Made by a program: the position numbers and the translations under genes
NCBI GenBank assembly: GCA_025933895.1
Contig: JAICZB010000001.1
Location: 1-34,502, forward strand
DNA: 34,502 nucleotides
Direction: 5' to 3'
Source of the DNA: Thermoleophilia bacterium
Lineage (GTDB): Bacteria > Actinomycetota > Thermoleophilia > Gaiellales > Gaiellaceae
The notes under the pieces: generated by a model
Database searches by the model: none
What the model saw: the letters and a program-made list of their open reading frames with translations, nothing else
Told to the model about the DNA's origin: nothing
Shown: positions 22,066 to 28,948 of the stretch, piece by piece
Layout of the letters: the number at the start of each line of letters is the position of its first letter
How positions within the stretch are numbered: the stretch's first letter is position 1

Positions 22066-23520
22066 ATGGACCTGGAGCGCCTCGTCTCAGCGCTCGAGCC
22101 GGTGGAGGTGCTGGGGCGCCCTTCGGTCGAGGTACGCGATCTCGCCTACGACGCCCGTGCCGTTACGGCCGGTGCGCTCTTCTTCGCCGTTCCGGGTGAG
22201 CGAGCCGACGGGCACGACTTCGCCGCGGAGGCTGTGGAGCGCGGAGCCGTCGCCCTCGTCGTCGAGCGTGCGCTCGACCTCCCGGTGTCGCAGCTCGTCG
22301 TCCGCGACTCGCGCGCGGCGATGGCGTCCGCGGCGGACGTGTTCTTCGGCGAGCCCACCAGCGAGCTCGAGGTCGTCGGCGTCACCGGCACGAGCGGCAA
22401 GACCACGACGAGCCACCTCCTGTTCGCGATTCTCGCCGCGGCCGGCCGCCGTCCGGGGCTGCTCGGGACGGTGGAGGCGCGGGTGGGAGGCGAACGCCGC
22501 GGTGTCGTGCGAACGACGCCGGAGGCGATCGACCTGCAGCGTCTGTTCCGCGAGATGCTCGACGCCGGCGACCGCTCGTGCGCGATGGAGGCGTCGTCCC
22601 ACGCGTCCGTCCTGCACCGCCTCGACCACGTTCGCTTCGCAGTCCTCGTCTTCACGAACCTCAGCCAGGATCACCTCGACTTCCACGGCGACATGGAGTC
22701 GTACTTCGAGGCGAAGCGACGGCTGTTCCTCGTCGAGCCTCGGCCCATCGCCCTCGTCAACGTCGGCGATGAATACGGCAGGCGGCTGGCGGCGGAGATC
22801 CCGTCCGCGATCACGTTCGCCGCGGAGGATGCGAGTGCGCTCGAGGGTATCGAGCTGCGGCTCAAAGGACGCTTCAACGTCGAGAACGCGCTCGGAGCGC
22901 TGTACGCAGCCCGCGCACTCGGCATCGACGACGACTCGATTCGGCGCGGCCTCGAGTCGGTGCGGGGCGTGCCGGGCCGCTTCGAGTCGGTGGAAGCCGG
23001 TCAGCCGTTCCACGTGATCGTCGACTATGCCCACAAGCCGGACGCGCTCGAGAAGGTGCTGCGAGCCGCGCGCGAGCTCGCGGCTGAGAAGCACGTCATC
23101 TGCGTCGTCGGCGCAGGCGGGGACCGCGACCGGGGCAAGCGCGCGGTCATGGGCCGGCTCGCGTCGGAGCTGGCCGACATCACGATCGTCACCTCCGACA
23201 ACCCGCGGAGCGAGGATCCCGAGGCGATCGCCACGGAGATCGTGTCCGGAGCGGACGGCGAGGTCGAGGTCGAGCTCGATCGGACCGCGGCGATCGCGCG
23301 GGCGGTCGAGCTCGCGCGGCCCGGCGACGTCGTCCTCATCGCCGGCAAAGGGGCGGAGCAGGGGCAGGAGTTCGCCGACCGGACGGTTCCGTTCGACGAC
23401 CGCGAGGCCGCGAAGGAGGCGCTCGAAGCGCTGATGCTGGAAGCGTCGGCGGCAAAGCCACCGACGCCCGGCGGCAATTCCCGCCCGCGCAAGGCGGCCG
23501 GTGGGGAGGCCCGGACCTGA
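22066..23520 (+). CDS. murE: UDP-MurNAc-L-Ala-D-Glu:meso-diaminopimelate ligase MurE
   Basis: The protein has 484 residues. The ATP site is GVTGTSGKTTT. The carbamylated Lys is expected in FEAKRRLFLV. LKGRFNVENALGAL is the Mur-ligase domain junction. DNPR in TSDNPRSEDPEAI is the signature of meso-diaminopimelate rather than lysine selection. The N-terminal UMP-binding part has YDARAVTAGALFFAVPG. After the natural family end (PFDDREAAKEALEAL), about 28 extra residues (rich in Pro, Gly, Ala) are encoded by a REP-like repeat. No Shine-Dalgarno precedes the ATG, but a TAGAGT box stands seven bases upstream. The stop overlaps the probable CTG start of murF. Confidence 0.96.
   Translation: MDLERLVSALEPVEVLGRPSVEVRDLAYDARAVTAGALFFAVPGERADGHDFAAEAVERGAVALVVERALDLPVSQLVVRDSRAAMASAADVFFGEPTSELEVVGVTGTSGKTTTSHLLFAILAAAGRRPGLLGTVEARVGGERRGVVRTTPEAIDLQRLFREMLDAGDRSCAMEASSHASVLHRLDHVRFAVLVFTNLSQDHLDFHGDMESYFEAKRRLFLVEPRPIALVNVGDEYGRRLAAEIPSAITFAAEDASALEGIELRLKGRFNVENALGALYAARALGIDDDSIRRGLESVRGVPGRFESVEAGQPFHVIVDYAHKPDALEKVLRAARELAAEKHVICVVGAGGDRDRGKRAVMGRLASELADITIVTSDNPRSEDPEAIATEIVSGADGEVEVELDRTAAIARAVELARPGDVVLIAGKGAEQGQEFADRTVPFDDREAAKEALEALMLEASAAKPPTPGGNSRPRKAAGGEART
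23436..23497 (+). repeat. REP-like two-hairpin repeat, copy 1 (murE 3' end)
   Basis: GCTGGAA is followed by a hairpin GCGTCGGCGGC-AAA-GCCACCGACGC (10 of 11 pairs), then CGG, AATTCCCGCC, and a second small stem CCGCC/GGCGG. It matches the copy at 23571-23629 in order and in most bases. Confidence 0.7.
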
Positions 23521-24815
23521 TCCCGCTTCCGCTCGCCGAGGTGCGGGCGCTCTCGCTGGGCCGGCTGGTTGCTGGAAGCGCCACCGGCCAAGCCTGCGGC
23601 GCCCGGCAAGAAAATCCCGCCTACGGCGGTGGGGGCGACGCCGACGCCGTGACGGGCGTCCGGGTCGACTCGCGCCTGATCCGGCCGGGTGACCTCTTCG
23701 TCGCGGTCTCGGGCGGCGACGCGTTCCTCGAGGATGCTCGCGCACGCGGCGCAGGCGCGACGCTCGTGCCCGACGACGCGCACGCTGCGCTCGCCGCGCT
23801 GGGGAGTGCCGTCCGCGCCCGCAGCGATGCTCGCGTCGTGGCGATCACCGGCTCGGTCGGCAAGACGTCGACGAAGGACATCCTCGCCGCGCTCCTGCGT
23901 CCCCATCTGCGTACCGTCGCGGCACCGCGCGGCTTCAACAACGAGCTCGGCCTGCCGCTCACGCTCTGCATGATCGAGCCCGAGACCGAGGTCGTCGTGA
24001 CGGAGATGGCGATGCGCGGCTTCGGCCAGATCCGCGACCTCGCCAGGGTCGCGCGGCCCGATCTCGGCGTGATCACGTCGATCGCGCCGGTCCACCTCGA
24101 GCAGCTCGGAAGCCTCGAGAACATCGCGCGTGCCAAGGCGGAGCTGCTCGAAGAGCTCCCGGACGGCGCCGTCGCGGTCCTGCCGGAGGACTCGCCGGAG
24201 CTCGAGCCCTTCGTCCCGGAGATGCTCGACGTGCGCCGATTCGGGCAACCGGACGCGGAGGTCCGCGAGGGCCGCACACACGTCCGCTGGCGCGACCGGG
24301 ACGTCGTGTTCGGCTTCTCGGCTCGCCACCAGGCAACGAACGCCGCAGCGGCGCTGACCGCGGCCGAGGCGTTGGGAGTCGAGCCGCCGACGGAGCCGGT
24401 CGAGGTCGAGTTCTCGCTCTGGCGCTCCCAGGAGACCGAATTGCCGGGCGGCGGCCTGCTCATCAACGACGCGTGGAATGCGAACCCGTTGGCGATGCAT
24501 GCGGCGCTCGCGCACCTGTTCGAGCGGGCGAACGGCCGCCGGACGGTCGCGATCCTCGGTGAGATGGCCGAGCTCGGTGCGGACGGTCCCGTGTACCACG
24601 AGGCGGTCGGAAGTGAGGCGGAGCGGGTGGACGTCGTGATCGGCGTCGGCGAGCTCGCGCGCCACTACGCGCCCGACGAGTGGGCACCGACGGCTGCCGA
24701 GGCGGTCGAGGTCGCCCGCGGTCTCGTCCGTCCCGGCGACGCGATCCTCGTGAAGGGCTCGCGGTCTGTCGGCCTCGAGGTCGTGGCCGACGCGCTGCTG
24801 GGAGCCGGAGCGTGA
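23517..24815 (+). CDS. murF: UDP-MurNAc-tripeptide:D-Ala-D-Ala ligase MurF
   Basis: About 432 residues. The ATP site is AITGSVGKTSTKD. FNNELGLPLTL, TEMAMRGFGQI and INDAWNANPLAM are all MurF-diagnostic. It adds D-Ala-D-Ala to complete the UDP-MurNAc-pentapeptide. Start: the only conventional start is GTG at 23541, but the family N terminus (MIPLxLAE) is spelled in frame from a CTG at 23517 (then IPLPLAEVRAL). A GGGGAGG ribosome site (23503-23509) stands seven bases before the CTG, and the CTG overlaps the murE TGA. I therefore prefer CTG. A REP-like repeat inserts about 20 residues (ATGQACGARQENPAYGGGG) between the N terminus and the VDSR segment. Confidence 0.92.
   Translation: MIPLPLAEVRALSLGRLVAGSATGQACGARQENPAYGGGGDADAVTGVRVDSRLIRPGDLFVAVSGGDAFLEDARARGAGATLVPDDAHAALAALGSAVRARSDARVVAITGSVGKTSTKDILAALLRPHLRTVAAPRGFNNELGLPLTLCMIEPETEVVVTEMAMRGFGQIRDLARVARPDLGVITSIAPVHLEQLGSLENIARAKAELLEELPDGAVAVLPEDSPELEPFVPEMLDVRRFGQPDAEVREGRTHVRWRDRDVVFGFSARHQATNAAAALTAAEALGVEPPTEPVEVEFSLWRSQETELPGGGLLINDAWNANPLAMHAALAHLFERANGRRTVAILGEMAELGADGPVYHEAVGSEAERVDVVIGVGELARHYAPDEWAPTAAEAVEVARGLVRPGDAILVKGSRSVGLEVVADALLGAGA
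23571..23629 (+). repeat. REP-like two-hairpin repeat, copy 2 (murF 5' part)
   Basis: GCTGGAA is followed by a hairpin GCGCCACCGGC-CAA-GCCTGCGGCGC (9 of 11 pairs), then CCGGC, AAAATCCCGCC, and a second stem CCGCC-TAC-GGCGG. Stem bases differ from copy 1 at position 4 with the partner changed to match (T-A against C-G). It lies in frame inside murF. Confidence 0.7.
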
Positions 24816-25837
24816 TCCGCGTCCTCATCGCCGCCGCAGTGGGCCTCGCCGTCTCGGTGGCGATCGGTCCGAAGTTCGTCGACTTCCTTCGCCGGAACGA
24901 GTTCGGCCAGCAGATCCGGGAGGAGGGACCGCAGCACCACATCGCCAAGCAGGGGACGCCGACGATGGGCGGGCTCCTGATCCTGTTCGCGGCGACGATC
25001 GCCTTTCTGCCGGTCACCCATTTCCGGCTCCAGGCGCTCACCGTCCTCTTCCTCACGCTCGGCTGCGGCGCGATCGGCTTCCTCGACGACTTCATCAAGC
25101 TCACGCACAAGCGGTCGCTCGGGCTGTCCGGGCGCTGGAAGATGCTGCTGCTCGCGGGCATCACGGTGATCGTCGCCATCGTCGCGCGGCACTTGCACCT
25201 CAGCACCGATGTCTACGTCCCCGTACTCGACGTCACGGTGCCTCTGTCGTACGGCTGGTACGTCTTCCTCTTCTTCGTGATCGCCGGAGCTGCGAACGGA
25301 ACGAACCTGGCCGACGGTGTCGACGGGCTGCTCGGCGGGACCGGGATCATCGCTCTCTTCACGTTCATGGCGATGAACGTCGTCTCCTACGTGCGGTCCG
25401 GCCCCGCCGGGCACCGCAACCTGACCAAGCTCGACCTCGCAATCGTGGGCGCCGCGCTCATCGGGGCGGCGGTCGGCTTTCTCTGGTTCAACGCCTTCCC
25501 CGCCGAGGTGATCATGGGCGACACCGGCTCGATGGCATTCGGCGGCGCGCTCGCCGGATTCGCGATCATGATGAAGGTCGAGCTGCTGCTGCTTCTGATC
25601 GGCGGCATCTTCGTGATCGAAGCGCTGTCGGTGATGATCCAGGTCTTCTCGTTCAAGCGCTTCGGGCGACGCGTCTTCCTCATGGCTCCGATTCACCACC
25701 ACTTCGAGATGAAGGCGTGGTCCGAGACGAAGATCACGGTGCGTTTCTGGATCGTCGCCGGACTGCTGTGCGCGCTGGGCTTCGCCCTCTACTACCGCTA
25801 CTACTTCGGCCAGCTGCCACACCTGCGGCACGGATGA
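24812..25837 (+). CDS. mraY: phospho-N-acetylmuramoyl-pentapeptide transferase MraY
   Basis: The protein has 341 residues and about ten transmembrane helices. Signatures: HHIAKQGTPTMGG, FLDDFIKL (acidic catalytic pair), NGTNLADGVDGL, MGDTGSMAFGG and APIHHHFE with the His triad. It transfers phospho-MurNAc-pentapeptide to undecaprenyl phosphate, making lipid I at the inner face of the membrane. The GTG start overlaps the murF TGA (GTGA). The stop overlaps the next small gene (ATGA), so the genes are tightly coupled. Confidence 0.97.
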   Translation: MIRVLIAAAVGLAVSVAIGPKFVDFLRRNEFGQQIREEGPQHHIAKQGTPTMGGLLILFAATIAFLPVTHFRLQALTVLFLTLGCGAIGFLDDFIKLTHKRSLGLSGRWKMLLLAGITVIVAIVARHLHLSTDVYVPVLDVTVPLSYGWYVFLFFVIAGAANGTNLADGVDGLLGGTGIIALFTFMAMNVVSYVRSGPAGHRNLTKLDLAIVGAALIGAAVGFLWFNAFPAEVIMGDTGSMAFGGALAGFAIMMKVELLLLLIGGIFVIEALSVMIQVFSFKRFGRRVFLMAPIHHHFEMKAWSETKITVRFWIVAGLLCALGFALYYRYYFGQLPHLRHG

Positions 25838-26307
25838 GCGCCGGCGAGGTGGAGCTGGCATTGCTCGACGCCGCTCGTCTGGAGCCGCAGGAGGACGTGC
25901 TCGTGCTCGGCGGCGGCGCGCTCGCGCTCGGGGCGCACGAACGGGCGGGTGACGGTTGGGTCTACGTGGTCCGGTCGCAGGTGGACGAGCTCGAGGAGCT
26001 GCTGGGCGAGGCGCACGCGGCGGGTGCGAGCGGGGTCGCGTACCTCGTCGGCGAGGCGCCCGTGCTCCCGCTGCCCGACGGCGCGGTCGGCGCCGTGGTC
26101 GGGCGGATCGCGACCGACGACGGTGCGCTCGTCGCTGCGGCGGAGGAGCTCGCGCGGGTCCTGTCCGCGGGCGGTCGGGTCTCGCTCGCCGAGTCGGACT
26201 CCGAGGCGGGGGAGAGCCTGGCGCGCTCGCTCGCGGCGGCGGGATTCGAAGAGGTCGAGGTCGGCCAAGTGGGCGGGCAGGCGGTCGTGAGCGGCCGGCT
26301 CGGCTGA
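25834..26307 (+). CDS. methyltransferase-like protein of unknown role in the dcw cluster
   Basis: The product has 157 residues. The order of segments recalls a class I SAM methyltransferase: a nucleotide-loop-like stretch EDVLVLGGGALALGAHERA, then LPLPDGAVGAVVGRIATDDG (compare LPFPDGSFDAVV), then EELARVLSAGGRVSLAESDS (compare LRPGGRL), and a final LAAAGFEEVEVGQVGG strand. The first motif lacks the usual GxGxG and the acidic ribose-binding residue, and the N-terminal part is short, so catalysis is doubtful. It overlaps mraY by four bases and is therefore expressed with lipid I synthesis. I know of no dcw member of this kind in model bacteria. It may be a non-catalytic relative or a scaffold (inference). 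Confidence 0.75.
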   Translation: MSAGEVELALLDAARLEPQEDVLVLGGGALALGAHERAGDGWVYVVRSQVDELEELLGEAHAAGASGVAYLVGEAPVLPLPDGAVGAVVGRIATDDGALVAAAEELARVLSAGGRVSLAESDSEAGESLARSLAAAGFEEVEVGQVGGQAVVSGRLG

Positions 26308-26346
26308 GGATGCGGGAGCCCGACGACGAACTCGTATCGCATCCTC
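26306..26346 (+). terminator. inverted repeat after the methyltransferase-like gene
   Basis: A perfect 9-bp inverted repeat GAGGATGCG/CGCATCCTC flanks a 23-base loop and begins in the stop codon of the preceding gene. No T-tract follows, so it may be a weak terminator, an RNA structure or a protein site. Confidence 0.35.
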
Positions 26347-26382
26347 GAGAAAGCCGACACACTTCCGTCATGCTCGGGCGCA

Positions 26383-26388
26383 TACGCT
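26383..26388 (+). promoter_or_regulatory. possible -10 box upstream of murD
   Basis: TACGCT, the same hexamer as the -10 of ftsZ and tgt, lies 44 bases before the murD GTG in a 125-base gap. No -35 match stands at 16-18 bases. If used, it would give a leader containing the G/C hairpin at 26407-26422. Confidence 0.3.
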
Positions 26389-26406
26389 GACCCCAGGGGA
26401 CCCGCG

Positions 26407-26422
26407 CCCCCCATTGGGGGGG
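26407..26422 (+). promoter_or_regulatory. C6/G7 hairpin covering the murD ribosome site
   Basis: CCCCCC-ATT-GGGGGGG forms a 6-bp all-GC stem with a 3-base loop. The G run plus the following AG is the only Shine-Dalgarno candidate for the GTG at 26433 (about nine bases away), so the stem would hide it. Confidence 0.45.
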
Positions 26423-26432
26423 AGCGTGCGTC

Positions 26433-27704
26433 GTGAGCGGGACGCGTCTCGACGAGTCACCTCGCGGTGAGGCATGGCTGCCGCGGCGGGCGCTCGTCGT
26501 CGGGCTCGCGCGGTCGGGCCTCGCGGCGGCAGAGGCCCTTGCGCGGCAGGGCGTGGGCGTCGTGGCCGCCGACCGCTCGCCCGACGTCGATGTGGGCAGG
26601 CTCGTCGACCTCGGCGTCGAACTCCGACTCGGAACGGAGGAGGAGGCGTTGCTCGAAGGGGTGGATCTCGTCGTCAAGAGCCCAGGGGTGCCCGCCGAGT
26701 CACGGGTCGTCGCCGGCGCGCGTTCGCGCGGCATTCCCGTCTGGAGCGAGGTCGAGCTCGGCTACCGGCTGCTGCCGGACGGCTCGCGCCTCATCGGCGT
26801 CACGGGCACGAACGGCAAGACGACCACGACCGAGCTAGTCGGCGCGATCCTGCGCGCCGCCGGTCGGCCGGCCGAGGTGGCCGGTAACGTCGGCCGCGCC
26901 CTCACCGATGCGGCACTCGCCGCCGCCGAGGGTTCGTGGATCGCCTGCGAGCTCTCGAGCTTCCAGCTCGAGGACGTCCACACGCTTGCGTGCGACGTCG
27001 CCGTTCTCCTCAACCTCGAGCCGGATCACCTCGACCGCCACGGCAGCTTCGACGCCTACCGGGCTGCGAAGCTCCGCATCTTCGAGCGGGCGCGCGCGAA
27101 GGTCGTCCCGCGCGGATTCGGGATCGACGGGATCGAGTTCTCCGCCGACGACCCGTTGCCCGCGGAGCCGCTGATCCCCGGCCGCCACAACCGCGAGAAC
27201 GCTGCCGCCGCGACCGCCGCGGCGCGCGCGGCGGGCGTGCCCGACGACGCCATCGCCGAGGCCCTTCGCACGTTCCCCGGAGTCCCGCACCGGCTGGAGC
27301 TCGTGCGCGAGCTACACGGCGCGCGCTGGGTCAACGACTCGAAGGCGACGAACACGGCTGCCGCGCGGCGCGGGGTCGCCGCCTACGACGCGCCGCTCCG
27401 CCTCATCCTCGGCGGCTCGCTCAAGGGCGAGGACTTCGGGCCGTTCGCCGGCGCGCTGCCGGGGAACGTTCGCTCGATCTATCTCATCGGAGCCGCGGGC
27501 GACGAGCTCGCCGCGGCGCTCGACGCCGCCGGCCGCGAGTACGTCCGCGCCGGAGACCTTCTCACGGCGGTCTCGCGTGCCGCAGCCGACGCCGAGCCCG
27601 GCGACGTCGTCCTCCTCTCGCCGGCCTGCGCGAGCTTCGACCAGTTCGCGAACTTCGAGGAGCGCGGCGACACCTTCCGGCGGCTGGTGCAGGAGCTCAC
27701 GTGA
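26433..27704 (+). CDS. murD: UDP-MurNAc-L-alanine:D-glutamate ligase MurD
   Basis: The protein has 423 residues. Signatures: VVGLARSGLAAAEAL (N-terminal Rossmann part), VKSPGVP, GVTGTNGKTTTTEL (ATP loop), ELSSFQLE, NLEPDHLDRHGSFDAY, AAKLRIF with the carbamylated Lys, WVNDSKATN and LSPACASFDQFANFEERGD. It adds D-Glu to UDP-MurNAc-L-Ala in the cytoplasm. The central-domain stretch between RIF and PGRHNRENAAAA is shorter than in E. coli MurD. The GTG start is preceded by a 125-base gap with a hairpin over the ribosome site. The stop overlaps ftsW (GTGA). Confidence 0.96.
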   Translation: MSGTRLDESPRGEAWLPRRALVVGLARSGLAAAEALARQGVGVVAADRSPDVDVGRLVDLGVELRLGTEEEALLEGVDLVVKSPGVPAESRVVAGARSRGIPVWSEVELGYRLLPDGSRLIGVTGTNGKTTTTELVGAILRAAGRPAEVAGNVGRALTDAALAAAEGSWIACELSSFQLEDVHTLACDVAVLLNLEPDHLDRHGSFDAYRAAKLRIFERARAKVVPRGFGIDGIEFSADDPLPAEPLIPGRHNRENAAAATAAARAAGVPDDAIAEALRTFPGVPHRLELVRELHGARWVNDSKATNTAAARRGVAAYDAPLRLILGGSLKGEDFGPFAGALPGNVRSIYLIGAAGDELAAALDAAGREYVRAGDLLTAVSRAAADAEPGDVVLLSPACASFDQFANFEERGDTFRRLVQELT

Positions 27705-28948
27705 GCCGTCCTGCAAAGCGGCTCCAGTTCGAGTGGAACCTGCTCGTGCTCGTCACCGCGGCCCTCGTGCTCTTCGGCCTCGTCATGGTGTACAGCGCGA
27801 GCTCCGGATCCGCCGCCCTGGGCAACGGCAACCCGCTCGGCTTCCTCGAGAAGCAGGTGACCTACGCGATCATCGGTGTCGGGCTGCTCGTCTTCGTGTC
27901 GCGCGTCCCGCTCGAGCGCATCCGCGTGTTCGCGCCGACGCTCGTCGTGACCGCGCTCGTTCTCTGCTTCGCGGTACTCGCGGTGGGCGCCCGGATCAAC
28001 GGAGCGCGCCGCTGGATCACCGCCGGGCCGCTGGTCTTCCAGCCGTCCGAGCTCGCCAAGCTGGCCGTCGTCGTCTGGACGGCGGCGTACCTCTCGCGAC
28101 GCAAGCCCCCGCAGACGCTGAAGGAGCTCGCGCGCCCGATCGGCCTCCTCGTCCTCCTCTTCGCGGCGCTCGTGCTCGTCGAGCCGGACCTCGGCACCGC
28201 CCTCACGCTGCTCCTCGTGGTCGGCGCCATCCTGCTCGTCTCGGGCACGCGCCTGCCGCTCCTCGCCTCCGCCTATGCCCTTGTCTTCGGGCTGGCCGCC
28301 ATCGCCGCGTGGTCGTCGCCGTACCGGCGCGACCGCCTCCTCACCTTCCTCGACCCCTGGAAAGACCCGACCGGGGCGGGACTCCAGAACGTGCAGGCGC
28401 TGATCAGCCTCGGCTCCGGCGGGATCTTCGGGCGCGGGCTGGGGCAGGGGCTCGAGCCGCTCGGCTACCTCCCCGAGGCCCACACCGACATGATGTTCGC
28501 CGTCGTCGGCGAGGAGCTCGGCCTCGTCGGCGTCACGCTCGTGATCATGGCGTTCTGCGCCTTCGCGTACGCCGGCGTGCGGCTCGCGATCGCCTGCCGC
28601 GATCCCTTCGCAAAGCGACTCGCCGCGGGGATCACGGCTCTCGTCTGCGGGCAGGCAGCGATCAACATGGCCGCCGCGATCGGTCTCGCCCCGCTGACCG
28701 GGATCCCGCTCCCATTCGTCTCGTACGGCGGCTCGAGCCTGGTGGTGATGCTCGCCGGGGTCGGAGTCCTCCTTAACATCGCCCGTGGCGATGGCGGACG
28801 AGCGACAGCTGCGGTTCCTGATCGCGGCCGGCGGGACGGTCGGACACGTCGCGCCGGCACTCGCCGTCGCGGAGGCGCTGCGACGCCGGGACGGGCTGGT
28901 GACGTTCGCCGGGTCGCCGGATCGCGTCGAGGCGCGGCTCGTTCCTGA
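27701..28948 (+). CDS. ftsW: SEDS-family glycosyltransferase FtsW
   Basis: The protein has 415 residues and about ten membrane helices. Signatures: GLVMVYSASS at helix 1, INGARRWI, FQPSELAKLA, VEPDLGTALTLLL (with the catalytic-loop Asp region), LGYLPEAHTDMMFAVVGEELG and PLPFVSYGGSSL. It polymerises septal glycan from lipid II with FtsI. The usual FtsW ends soon after GVGVLLNIARG; here the frame runs on for about 52 residues, very Arg/Gly-rich, overlapping murG by 164 bases. The GTG start overlaps the murD TGA. The tail may be a genuine basic cytoplasmic extension or simply read-on without function. Confidence 0.95.
   Translation: MSRPAKRLQFEWNLLVLVTAALVLFGLVMVYSASSGSAALGNGNPLGFLEKQVTYAIIGVGLLVFVSRVPLERIRVFAPTLVVTALVLCFAVLAVGARINGARRWITAGPLVFQPSELAKLAVVVWTAAYLSRRKPPQTLKELARPIGLLVLLFAALVLVEPDLGTALTLLLVVGAILLVSGTRLPLLASAYALVFGLAAIAAWSSPYRRDRLLTFLDPWKDPTGAGLQNVQALISLGSGGIFGRGLGQGLEPLGYLPEAHTDMMFAVVGEELGLVGVTLVIMAFCAFAYAGVRLAIACRDPFAKRLAAGITALVCGQAAINMAAAIGLAPLTGIPLPFVSYGGSSLVVMLAGVGVLLNIARGDGGRATAAVPDRGRRDGRTRRAGTRRRGGAATPGRAGDVRRVAGSRRGAARS

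Noticed and set aside
26310..26390. 26-codon frame before murD
   Set aside because: Too short and unsupported by a ribosome site; noted only as a possible leader peptide.
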